Shown here: in pieces, positions 17,256 to 24,785 of the stretch
Layout of the letters: each line of letters begins with the position of its first letter
Position numbering within the stretch: the first letter of the stretch is position 1
NCBI RefSeq assembly: GCF_001612945.1
Contig: NZ_BDBK01000008.1
Span: 744,001 to 808,000 of the forward strand
Source of the DNA: Nocardia inohanensis NBRC 100128
Lineage (GTDB): Bacteria > Actinomycetota > Actinomycetes > Mycobacteriales > Mycobacteriaceae
Length of the DNA: 64,000 nucleotides
Direction: 5' to 3'
The notes under the pieces: model-generated
Databases searched by the model: none
What the model was told of the DNA's origin: nothing
The model's input: the letters and a program-made list of their open reading frames with translations, nothing else
Made by a program: the position numbers and the translations under genes

Positions 17256-18155
17256 TCAGGGTTGCCGCACCACCACGGTCGGGCAGTCCACACTGTGCAG
17301 CACCGCGGTGCTGGTCGATCCGAGCAGCATGCCGCTGAATCCACCGCGGCCGTGGCTGCCCACGACGAGCAGCTGCGCGTTCTCCGATTCCTCGAGCAGC
17401 GCGCGAACCGGGCGGTCCAGCACCAGGATTCGGCGCACCTCGACATCCGGGTAGCGTTCGCCGAATCCGGCCAGCCGCTCGGAGAGCAGTTCGCTCTCCT
17501 GCTCGCGCACCATGTCCCAGCCCGGGACCGGCAGGGTCGGACCGGTGAGGTCGGTCCAGGCATGCAGGGCGGTGAGACCGGCCTTACGCAGCGAGGCTTC
17601 CCGGAACGCGAATTCCAGTGCGGGCACGCTGTTCTCGGTGCCGTCCACTCCGACCAGGACCGGCTGCTCCGCCGACACCGGGTCGGTGTTCGCGGTCGTG
17701 TGAATCACCGCGACCGGACAGTGGGCGTGGCGGGTCACCGCCGAGCTCACCGAGCCGAGCAGACCGCGGCGCAGGGCGCCCAGGCCGCGACTTCCGACGA
17801 CGATGGTGCGGGCGCTACCGGATTCGGCCAGCAGCCGGGGGATGATCGGCTCCATGGTCTGCTCGGTGTGAATGGTCAACGCCTCCCCCGGGACCGCCGT
17901 CCGCGCCACCCGGCTGGCTTCGTCCAGCACCCGCCGCCCGTCCCGCCGCAGCCACTCCACATCGGATTCGGTGAGCACCGTGCCCGGCGCGAAACCGGTC
18001 GGTACGGCCGACGAATTGACGATCCGCAGCGGAGCGCCGTGCAGGGCCGCGTCCACCGCTGCCCACGCGACGGCCTGATAGGACACCGCCGAACCGTCCA
18101 CGGCGGCGATGATCGGCGGATTCGATTCGCCTCGGGCTGTGCTGTTCTCGGTCAT
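17256..18155 (-). CDS. Universal stress protein, two USP domains (Rv2623-like)
   Basis: A 299-aa tandem USP. Domain 1 carries the ATP loop VVGSRGLGALRRGLLGSVSS near residue 115; domain 2 carries VVGSHGRGGFSGMLLGST near residue 263. Both fit the G-2x-G-9x-G(S/T) pattern of ATP-binding members such as M. tuberculosis Rv2623. ATG 18155 is supported by a GAAGGAG ribosome site. A DosR-like box (18182-18195) is upstream, though its centre is only 34 nt from the ATG. The gene lies 92 nt downstream of the Rv1733c-like gene on the same strand, so it could have its own promoter or be the last gene of the USP-Acg-Rv1733c operon. Confidence 0.93.
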   Translation of the reverse strand: MTENSTARGESNPPIIAAVDGSAVSYQAVAWAAVDAALHGAPLRIVNSSAVPTGFAPGTVLTESDVEWLRRDGRRVLDEASRVARTAVPGEALTIHTEQTMEPIIPRLLAESGSARTIVVGSRGLGALRRGLLGSVSSAVTRHAHCPVAVIHTTANTDPVSAEQPVLVGVDGTENSVPALEFAFREASLRKAGLTALHAWTDLTGPTLPVPGWDMVREQESELLSERLAGFGERYPDVEVRRILVLDRPVRALLEESENAQLLVVGSHGRGGFSGMLLGSTSTAVLHSVDCPTVVVRQP

Positions 18156-18181
18156 CCTGATCTCCTTCGTTCGTGCTCCGG

Positions 18182-18195
18182 CGGACCGAAGTCCC
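18182..18195 (-). promoter_or_regulatory. DosR/DevR box upstream of USP
   Basis: CGGACCGAAGTCCC matches 11 of 14 consensus positions. The box-to-ATG distance (34 nt from centre) is shorter than at the other promoters here. Confidence 0.58.
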
Positions 18196-18247
18196 TTCCG
18201 GCACCACCGCTCGGGCGGCGCTGGATGCTTGCTTTCGTTGGTGTCGT

Positions 18248-18838
18248 TCAGGTTTCGACGGAGTCGGCCAGGCTGCGCCATTCCAGGTCCAGCCGACGGC
18301 CGCGAATCACGTTCAGCAGCAGGCCGATCGACCACGCCGAAGCCATCGCCACACACCAGCCGGCCAGCATTACCGCGAGCGCCGCGCCCACGCCGTCGCC
18401 GACCGCGACACCGGCGGGCTTCGGCGCCTCGGTGGGCCGTCCGTCCGCGCCGAGCCAGATGCGAACCGTGGCACCGGCTTTCGTCTTCGCGTCGACTTCG
18501 ACGGTGCCGGTCGACTCGGTTCCGTTCCAGACCCAGCGGGCGGCGGCCCGATAGTCGTCGCTCACCTGGCGCGAGTTCGCGGGCAGTCGCAGCTCCGGTT
18601 TCCCGGTCACGATGGCCGCTACCTCGACCTTTTCGGCATTGGACCGCGCCAGGTCAGCGGCACTGCGGCTGTAGGCGGCGGTTCCCATGGCCGCGGCCAC
18701 CGGGATCAGCAGTAGCGCGGCCACGACCATCAGCAGCCGCAAGCCCGCCTCTCCGCGATCGATGCCGCGCATCAGGCGGTTGGCGCTCCAGGGCTGTACT
18801 CGCCAGATACGTAGCAGCGGAATCGATATCGACGACAT
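18248..18838 (-). CDS. Rv1733c-like two-helix membrane protein
   Basis: A 196-aa protein with two transmembrane segments: about residues 33-55 (LRLLMVVAALLLIPVAAAMG) and 148-172 (GVGAALAVMLAGWCVAMASA). Between them is a predicted extracytoplasmic domain. The segments NRLMRGIDRGEA, AARWVWNGTESTGTVEVD and KAGATVRIWLGADGRPTEAP match the equivalent parts of M. tuberculosis Rv1733c, a DosR-regulated membrane antigen of unknown function. It starts seven nt after the stop of the upstream Acg gene, so it is probably co-transcribed with USP (19837-20742) and Acg. No enzymatic motif is visible. Confidence 0.88.
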   Translation of the reverse strand: MSSISIPLLRIWRVQPWSANRLMRGIDRGEAGLRLLMVVAALLLIPVAAAMGTAAYSRSAADLARSNAEKVEVAAIVTGKPELRLPANSRQVSDDYRAAARWVWNGTESTGTVEVDAKTKAGATVRIWLGADGRPTEAPKPAGVAVGDGVGAALAVMLAGWCVAMASAWSIGLLLNVIRGRRLDLEWRSLADSVET

Positions 18839-18844
18839 GGGTCC

Positions 18845-19837
18845 TCATCCCAGGGTGTCGGCCGGCTCCAGCGGGCGCAGCACCGTGTCGAGCGCGAGCC
18901 GCGGCGTCGCGGGCACGGGCTCGGCGCTGGTGGCGGCCCAGCCCAGCCGGATGATCAATTGCGGGTAGCCGAAACCGCCCAGCAGGTCGGCGCGAATGCG
19001 TTCGCGCACCTGCGGCAGTTCGAGGGGCTCGGTCAGCGGACAGGTCGCCAGCCCGCGGGCGGTGGCGGCCAGCAGCACCGCGCTGGTGGCCTCGCCGGCG
19101 CTGAGCCAGGACTCCGGATCGTTGGATGCGGTGCACACCAAAAGCATTCGTGCGGGCTCGTCGGTGTCGGTCACCACCGCCTCGGTCAGTTGCGGATCAC
19201 CGAACGGGCGCACCGTGGGATCGGTGACGGCCACCGCATTGCGGGCCGGGACACCCTCCGTGGTGGCGTGATGGCCACTCCAGGAGGACAGTTCGGCGTT
19301 GTAGCCGGGATCGGCGGCATGCAGGGCGGCGGCTTCGGCGAAAGCCCGTTGCAGGCGGGTGCGTTCACCGCCGGTGTCGACGACCCGGACGTTCACGCCG
19401 GGTCCGGCGCCCGCCGCGACCAGGGCGTCGAGCTGCCCCGATGTCACCTCCCACGAGGTGAAACGCCTACGGTCACTGTGCCTTCGAGCGATCGCGCGCG
19501 CCGACCGCACCGCTTCCGGGTCGGGTTCGGCATGCCGGAATTCGATGGCCGCCAGATGCCGGGGTTCGGCGGGATTGGGTAGCCGGTGCACCACCGTGTC
19601 CCAACCGAAGGCGCGCATCGCGATTCGGAAGTGGTGCAGGGCCGCACCGCAGCTCATCAGCATTTCGCGGCTGTCGGGGTCGGCGTGGGTCAGGTGGCGG
19701 CTGTCGTCGGAGTAGAGGTGCACGGTGGTGTCGCCGAGCCGCCACTGCCAGGGCTGGGTGTTGTGCACCGACGGGGCGCGCAACGCCAATGCCAGTGCGG
19801 CACGGACGGTGTGGTGGTCGGGATGGTGCGCGGACAT
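18845..19837 (-). CDS. Acg-family nitroreductase-like flavoprotein (second copy)
   Basis: A 330-aa Acg/Rv2032-type protein with RAPSVHNTQPWQWRLGD near residue 20 and MSCGAALHHFRIAMRAFG near residue 60. The C-terminal half has LSAGEATSAVLLAATARGLA. It is a paralogue of 3566-4555. ATG 19837 overlaps the last base of the USP stop (TGATG), indicating translational coupling; a GTG one codon upstream is also possible. In M. tuberculosis acg is DosR-regulated and sits near hspX; here it is in a USP-Acg-Rv1733c-like operon. No hspX-like small heat-shock gene is present in the window. Confidence 0.87.
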   Translation of the reverse strand: MSAHHPDHHTVRAALALALRAPSVHNTQPWQWRLGDTTVHLYSDDSRHLTHADPDSREMLMSCGAALHHFRIAMRAFGWDTVVHRLPNPAEPRHLAAIEFRHAEPDPEAVRSARAIARRHSDRRRFTSWEVTSGQLDALVAAGAGPGVNVRVVDTGGERTRLQRAFAEAAALHAADPGYNAELSSWSGHHATTEGVPARNAVAVTDPTVRPFGDPQLTEAVVTDTDEPARMLLVCTASNDPESWLSAGEATSAVLLAATARGLATCPLTEPLELPQVRERIRADLLGGFGYPQLIIRLGWAATSAEPVPATPRLALDTVLRPLEPADTLG

Positions 19838-20742
19838 CACTCGGCCGCCGTTTCCCGCGAGCGCACCACGAGCACCGGGCATTCGGCATCGTGCAGCAGC
19901 GCGGTGCTCACCGAACCGAGCACCAGGCCGGCGAATCCGCTGCGGCCGTGCGTGCCGACGACCAGCAGTTGCGCACCCGCGGCGTGTTCGAGCAGGGCGC
20001 GGACCGGGGTGTCGCAGACGACGTAGCGTTCGACCTTCACATCCGGGAACTCCTCGCCGAATCCGGCGAGCCCCTCGGCCATCAGCACGTCCTCGGTCTT
20101 GCGGATCGTATTCCAGCCGACCACTTCCAGATCGAAACCGCTGGAATCGCTCCAGGCGTGCACCGCGATCAACGGAACCTCACGCCGCGACGCCTCTTCG
20201 AAAGCCATTCGCACGGCGGGCAGGCTGTTCGCGGACCCGTCGACGCCGACCACGATCGGTTTGCTCCCCGCGCCGGCCTCGGCATCGCCGTGCACGACGG
20301 CCACCGGGCAGTGCGCGTACCGCGAGAGCCCGGTGCTGACCGAGCCCAGGACCGCACGCCGGATGGCGCCGCGACCGCGATTGCCCACCACCATCAGCGC
20401 GGCCTGCTTGGAGCGTTCGATCAGGGTGGGCAGCACCAGATCATCGATCGCCTCGGTGGTGATGTCGAGGGTCGGCTCGGACGCGGCGTGCCGGGCCACC
20501 CGGGCGGCTTCGGTCAGGACCCGTTCGGCCTCCGCGCGCATGGCCGCCATTTCCGCCGCCCCGAGCGAGGTCCGGGTCTCGCGGCCGATCGGCAGGCCGT
20601 AGGCGAGCACGATGCGCAGCGGCCGGTGGCGCAGTACGGCTTCCGCCGCCGCCCAGGCGACAGCTTGGTACGAGATCTCCGACCCGTCGACGCCCGCGAC
20701 GACGGGGTGTTCGCCGGTGACCGGAGCGGTCTGGTCTGCCAT
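19837..20742 (-). CDS. Universal stress protein, two USP domains
   Basis: A 301-aa tandem USP. Its ATP loops are VVGNRGRGAIRRAVLGSVST near residue 120 and VVGTHGRSGFAGLVLGSVST near residue 268. It is close in sequence to the USP at 17256-18155, suggesting local duplication. ATG 20742 follows a strong CCAGGAGG ribosome site at 20748-20755. A DosR-like box at 20800-20813 with a -10-like GATGCT precedes it, so it heads the operon USP-Acg-Rv1733c-like. Confidence 0.92.
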   Translation of the reverse strand: MADQTAPVTGEHPVVAGVDGSEISYQAVAWAAAEAVLRHRPLRIVLAYGLPIGRETRTSLGAAEMAAMRAEAERVLTEAARVARHAASEPTLDITTEAIDDLVLPTLIERSKQAALMVVGNRGRGAIRRAVLGSVSTGLSRYAHCPVAVVHGDAEAGAGSKPIVVGVDGSANSLPAVRMAFEEASRREVPLIAVHAWSDSSGFDLEVVGWNTIRKTEDVLMAEGLAGFGEEFPDVKVERYVVCDTPVRALLEHAAGAQLLVVGTHGRSGFAGLVLGSVSTALLHDAECPVLVVRSRETAAE

Positions 20743-20799
20743 GATTCCTCCTGGAAGCGGTGTTGTTTCGAGCATCGCGCGCGCTCGCACCGCAACCCA

Positions 20800-20813
20800 G
20801 AGACCAATGTCAT
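20800..20813 (-). promoter_or_regulatory. DosR-like box, USP-Acg-Rv1733c operon promoter
   Basis: GAGACCAATGTCAT (plus strand) matches 9 of 14 consensus positions. Minus-strand GATGCT (20777-20772) begins about 30 nt from the centre. The box lies partly inside the 3' end of the SulP gene. Confidence 0.5.
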
Positions 20814-22543
20814 TCGCCCGCCGGGCCGTCGGGCCCCGAATCACCGGACTCCCGTCGGTAGGCCGCCAGCGCGGTCGGCAGCGTGGGATACATCCGCTGC
20901 GCTCCGATCAGCTCGGTCAGCCCGGCCGCGTCCAGCGCGCGGCGCAGGTCCTGTTTCACCCGGGCCATGGCGAAAACGATGCCCCGCGAAGCCAATTCGG
21001 TGCGCAGCTGACCGACCGCGTCCAGCGCGGTCAGGTCGACCTCGACATTGGCCTCGGCATTGAGCACGAACCAGCGCAGCGGCGGGGCGGCCTGGTCGGC
21101 GGCGGCCAGGGCGCGCCGCCGGAAGTCCTCGGCATTGGCGAAGCAGAGCGGGGCGTCGTACCGGTAGATCACCATGCCCGCAACGGGTTTCGCGTCCGGA
21201 TAGTCGTCCACGTCATGCATGCCCGCCAGGCCCGGCACGAATCCGAGGATGGCGTCGTGACCGCGGGCCACCCGGCGCAGCAGATCCAGAATCGACAGGG
21301 CCACCGCGATTCCGATGCCGTAGAGCACGCCGAAGACCAGGACCGCGGCGGCCGTTCCCAGCGCCAGCACCAGTTCGCTGCGCCGGAAGCGTGCGATCCG
21401 GGCGAATTCCGCCACATCTATCAGCCGCAATGCCGCATAGATCACCAGCGCCCCCAGCGCGGCCGACGGGAAGCCCGCCAGTACACCGCGCGCACCCAGC
21501 AACACCACCAGTACCGCCGCCAGCGCGACGACCGAGTACAACTGGCTGCGTACCTTCGCGGCGTCGGCGATCGAGGTGCGGCTGCCGCTGCAACTCACCG
21601 GAAACCCGTGCATCAGCCCGGCCGCCAGATTGGTCGCCCCGAGCGCCGCCAGCTCCCGGTTGGCGTCGACCTCCTCGCCGTGGCGCACCGCGAAAGCCCT
21701 TGCGGTGAGCGCGTTGTCGGAGAATCCCACCAGGGCGATACCGACTGCGGGCGCGGCCAGCGTGGCGATATCGGCGACGGCCAGATCGGGCAGGCCGACT
21801 GGTGGCAGCCCCGCCGGTATCGCGCCGACCACCTCTATTCCGAACCGCCGCAACGCGAACACCGACACCACGGCCGTCGCGCCCAGCGTCACCAGCAACG
21901 GCCCGGGCACTCGCGGCAGTCGCCAGGCCAGCAGCAACAGACACGCCAAGGTCGCCGCCGCCAGCGTCACCGTCGGCCAATGCACGGCATCGAGATGTTC
22001 GGCGAAGGAACGCAATTGGCGCGGCAGGACTTCCCCGTCCACCGGAATCCCGGTCGTGCGCTCCAGTTGCCCGGCGATCATGATTCCGGCCGTCCCCGCC
22101 ATGTACCCCACCAGCACCGGTTTCGACAGCAGCTCCGCCAGCACCCCCAATCGCGCTGCCGCGCCCACCAATCCGATCACGCCGACCAGCAGCGCCAGCC
22201 CGGCGGCCAGCGCCGCGTAGCGCCCGGGATCGCCGGCGGCCAGCGGCGCCAAAGCCACCGCCGTCATCAACGCCGTCGTGGACTCGGGGCCCACCGATAA
22301 GCGCCGCGACGTTCCCAGCAGCACGTACACCGCCAGCGGCCCGATGACCGCCCACAACCCCGCGACCGGCGGCAGACCCGCCACGGTCGCGTAGGCCATC
22401 ACCTGCGGGACCAGATAGGCCGCGACCGTGATGCCCGCGAGCACGTCCGATCGCAGCCATGCACGCCGATAGCCGCGAAACTGCCGCACTCCCGGCAACA
22501 ACATCGCCGGCCGCCCCGCCTCGGGGCTATCGCGGCTGATCAC
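20810..22543 (-). CDS. SulP-family anion transporter with STAS domain
   Basis: A 577-aa transporter with about ten to twelve hydrophobic segments from YRRAWLRSDVLAGITVAAYL onward and the SulP signature LPPVAGLWAVIGPLAVYVLL. A C-terminal STAS domain spans about residues 455-560 (VIYRYDAPLCFANAEDFRRR, VEVDLTALDAVGQLRTEL). Members exchange or import sulfate, bicarbonate or other anions. M. tuberculosis Rv1739c, next to the DosR genes Rv1733c-Rv1738, is the parallel. I chose GTG 22543 because it overlaps the stop of the Met-rich micropeptide gene as GTGA. A longer frame to GTG 22597 exists but adds residues without similarity. Confidence 0.9.
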   Translation of the reverse strand: MISRDSPEAGRPAMLLPGVRQFRGYRRAWLRSDVLAGITVAAYLVPQVMAYATVAGLPPVAGLWAVIGPLAVYVLLGTSRRLSVGPESTTALMTAVALAPLAAGDPGRYAALAAGLALLVGVIGLVGAAARLGVLAELLSKPVLVGYMAGTAGIMIAGQLERTTGIPVDGEVLPRQLRSFAEHLDAVHWPTVTLAAATLACLLLLAWRLPRVPGPLLVTLGATAVVSVFALRRFGIEVVGAIPAGLPPVGLPDLAVADIATLAAPAVGIALVGFSDNALTARAFAVRHGEEVDANRELAALGATNLAAGLMHGFPVSCSGSRTSIADAAKVRSQLYSVVALAAVLVVLLGARGVLAGFPSAALGALVIYAALRLIDVAEFARIARFRRSELVLALGTAAAVLVFGVLYGIGIAVALSILDLLRRVARGHDAILGFVPGLAGMHDVDDYPDAKPVAGMVIYRYDAPLCFANAEDFRRRALAAADQAAPPLRWFVLNAEANVEVDLTALDAVGQLRTELASRGIVFAMARVKQDLRRALDAAGLTELIGAQRMYPTLPTALAAYRRESGDSGPDGPAGE

Positions 22544-22644
22544 ATCGTCATCATGGGAAGCACGCCCTGCTGGTGCAGCCACATCATCATCGTGCACAGG
22601 GCCTGGCAGAGCGGCGATTGCATATCCATCGTGTTCATATCCAT
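22540..22644 (-). CDS. Met-rich 34-aa micropeptide, translationally coupled to SulP
   Basis: An unrecognised 34-residue protein beginning MDMNTMDMQSPLCQALC and ending in VLPMMTM. Ten of 34 residues are Met, with two Cys and one His, giving a soft-metal-binding look. The centre (ALCTMMMWLH) could form a short hydrophobic helix. AGGAG lies about nine nt upstream of ATG 22644; an in-frame ATG at 22653 touches that site. The stop TGA overlaps the SulP GTG start by four bases. A DosR-like box at 22724-22737 lies upstream. Role unknown; it may be a leader peptide controlling SulP translation, a small membrane partner, or a metal-binding peptide. Confidence 0.6.
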   Translation of the reverse strand: MDMNTMDMQSPLCQALCTMMMWLHQQGVLPMMTM

Positions 22645-22920
22645 CGATCTCATCTCCTGAAATCCGCAGCGGTCGCGAAATTCCCCGGCACCTACGATCC
22701 AGCCGTCGCTCTCGGTCTCAGCAGGGCCGAACGTCCTCGAAGGAGGCGACGTCGGGCCCGGCCGGGCGCGAGGGCCGGTGGGCCGAAGACCTCGGGCGGC
22801 GGGACCATTCGATCTTTCGGCCGCCCCGGGGATGCGGAATTCTGCGGGTATGAAAGCGAAATCGTCCACCGGGACCGGGATGCCGACCGCGGCATGCGGC
22901 GCCGATGCCATAGTTCACGG
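22645..22920. other. Divergent intergenic region, SulP operon / potassium channel
   Basis: This 276-nt region holds the DosR-like box at 22724-22737 and a weaker lookalike (GGGCCGAAGACCTC, 22780-22793), plus a GGGACC half-site at 22801. No further gene is convincing; an open frame on the minus strand here lacks a ribosome site and coding character. Confidence 0.5.
22724..22737 (-). promoter_or_regulatory. DosR/DevR box, micropeptide-SulP promoter
   Basis: GGGCCGAACGTCCT matches 10 of 14 consensus positions and differs by one base from the box at 8427-8440. It is about 87 nt from the micropeptide ATG, compatible with a TSS near 22688. Confidence 0.55.
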
Positions 22921-23910
22921 GTGAATCCGTTGCGCCGCATCATCCGAGTGCTGCTGGCATTCCTGCTCGTGGCCATGGTCGGCACGCTGGGTTACCGAAT
23001 CCTCGGGTTCGGTTATCTCGACGCGCTGTACCAAACCGTCACCACCATCACCACGGTCGGGTTCCGCGAGGTGCATCCGCTCAGCCCCGCAGGCCAGGTA
23101 TTCACCATGGCGCTCATCCTTTTCGGCGCGGGTACCGCCTTCTACATGTTCGGGGTGCTGCTCGAGGCGCTCATCGAAGGTCATCTGCATCAACATCTGG
23201 AGAGACGGCGAATGAACAAGCAGATACAGCGCATGCGCGGGCACATCATCGTGTGCGGCTGGGGCCGGGTCGGGCGGTCGACCGCGCAGTATCTCAACGG
23301 TCTCGGCAAGAGCATCGTGGTGGTGGATCGCGAACCGCAACGGCTCGTAGATATCGAATTCCCTTGCATCCTGGGCGATGTCACCGATGACAGCGTCCTG
23401 GAAGCCGCCGGTATCGAGCACGCGCACGCCCTCATCGCGGCCCTCGACGGCGATGCCGACAATGTCTACGTCACCCTGTCCAGCCGGGCCATGCGCAGCG
23501 ATCTGGTGATCATCGCTCGCGCCCGCACCGAGAGCTCGAAGTCGAAACTGTTGCGCGCCGGCGCGAACCGGGCCGTCAACCCGCAGCTGATCGGCGGGCG
23601 GCGGATGGCGGCCTTCGCGCTGCAACCCAATGTCGCGGAGTTCCTGGACGTGGTCATGCACGACGAGAACCTGGAATTCCGGATCGAGGAGATCCTGATC
23701 GATCCGGACTCCCCGGTTCTCGACCGCGCCCTCGCCGACATCGATCTGCGGGGCGCCACCGGCGCCCTGGTGCTCGCGGTCCGCACCGCCGACGGACGGT
23801 TCGTCGCGAATCCCAACGGGGACATCAGGCTTCGGCCCGGGACGGTACTGATCGCATTGGGCACGCCGCCGCAGCTCGCGGCGATGCGCGCGCACGCTGA
23901 ATGCGCCTGA
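22921..23910 (+). CDS. TrkA-N-domain potassium channel (MthK/Kch-like)
   Basis: A 329-aa protein with two transmembrane helices (about residues 7-27 and 58-80) flanking a pore helix and filter in TVTTITTVGFREVHP. The RCK/TrkA-N Rossmann domain follows from about residue 103 (GHIIVCGWGRVGRSTAQYL), then a TrkA-C-type domain from about 245. The filter reads TVGF rather than the canonical TVGYGD, as seen in some prokaryotic channels, so ion selectivity is less certain. GTG 22921 is used; ATG 22894 is a longer option. It diverges from the SulP operon at a DosR-boxed region, suggesting a role in ion homeostasis in dormancy (inference). Confidence 0.88.
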   Translation: MNPLRRIIRVLLAFLLVAMVGTLGYRILGFGYLDALYQTVTTITTVGFREVHPLSPAGQVFTMALILFGAGTAFYMFGVLLEALIEGHLHQHLERRRMNKQIQRMRGHIIVCGWGRVGRSTAQYLNGLGKSIVVVDREPQRLVDIEFPCILGDVTDDSVLEAAGIEHAHALIAALDGDADNVYVTLSSRAMRSDLVIIARARTESSKSKLLRAGANRAVNPQLIGGRRMAAFALQPNVAEFLDVVMHDENLEFRIEEILIDPDSPVLDRALADIDLRGATGALVLAVRTADGRFVANPNGDIRLRPGTVLIALGTPPQLAAMRAHAECA

Positions 23911-23924
23911 CCGGCGCGGCCGGT

Positions 23925-24770
23925 TCAGTTGAAATGGAACCGGAGGAAATTGCCGAGACCACGGCGACGCCAGTCGATGACCATCCGCGGCGTCGGCATC
24001 CAGAACGGGTCCGGCATCGGCACGCCGAGCCGGGAGGGCCGGGTGAGACCGAAGCGGCTGGCTTTACGCATCACCGTCGACAGCGGGAAGTCCGGCTGGT
24101 AATCGTGGGCGAGGCGGCCGCGGCCGAGCAGTTCGGTGATCAGGTGCGACATTTCCTCCGGAGACCTGGTGACTCCGCTGATTTCGGGATGCTCGCGCTG
24201 CCATTCGACGGCGGCTACCTCGGAGACGAAGAAGCTGTTGTAGTCGCACCAGCCGACGACCCGGTCCGGCATCTCGCGCAGCGGATAGCCGAGGTGTACG
24301 CGCAAAGTGGCGGGCGCGTAATCCAGCAGCACCCCGTCGCGGCCGACCAGCCGGATCGGCTCCCCGGTCCGGCGGCAGATCGAATCCACGACCACCTCGG
24401 CTCCCGGGAACTGGCCCGAGATCGCGCAGGCTTCCACCGCGCACTCGGCATACCATCGCTGCTCACCGTCGACGCTCACCCGATAGTGGTTGGGGAAGGT
24501 CGCGAACGGCCGCGCGTAGACGAGTTCGCCCAGCGCCGGTTGCGGGGTGGCGAGCGGCTCGTCCTGAAAATACGGGCTGCCGGCATGCTCGCCGTCCTGG
24601 CGTGCCACGCAGATCGCACCCTCGAGATCGCGTAGATCAGCGGCTAATTCCGCCTCCGAAAGCCCGAATTCCGTACGCAATTCGGCGATCGTCGGCGCGG
24701 TGCCGGCGCCGCGCACCTGGTCCATGATCCGCTGCCGGACGGCCCGGGCCCGCGTACTCAACTCTGCCAT
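23925..24770 (-). CDS. MerB-like (alkylmercury lyase family) protein
   Basis: A 281-aa protein. An N-terminal winged-helix-like region (to about residue 65, PTIAELRTEFGLSEAELAAD) precedes an organomercurial-lyase-like core. The segment RWYAECAVEACA corresponds to the MerB active-site region containing Cys96 and Asp99; here the aspartate position is Glu. The segment GWCDYNSFFVSEVAAVEWQREHP corresponds to the Cys159 region. No merA, merR, merP or merT is nearby, so mercury detoxification is not supported by context. It is the last gene of an apparent HD-TetR-MerB-like operon and may act on another substrate. Confidence 0.7.
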   Translation of the reverse strand: MAELSTRARAVRQRIMDQVRGAGTAPTIAELRTEFGLSEAELAADLRDLEGAICVARQDGEHAGSPYFQDEPLATPQPALGELVYARPFATFPNHYRVSVDGEQRWYAECAVEACAISGQFPGAEVVVDSICRRTGEPIRLVGRDGVLLDYAPATLRVHLGYPLREMPDRVVGWCDYNSFFVSEVAAVEWQREHPEISGVTRSPEEMSHLITELLGRGRLAHDYQPDFPLSTVMRKASRFGLTRPSRLGVPMPDPFWMPTPRMVIDWRRRGLGNFLRFHFN

Positions 24771-24785
24771 GACTGTCTCCTGGAT

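Noticed and set aside
22780..22793. GGGCCGAAGACCTC as a further DosR box
   Set aside because: Only 8 of 14 positions match and the GTC half is lost; no -10-like hexamer at the expected distance toward the potassium channel gene.
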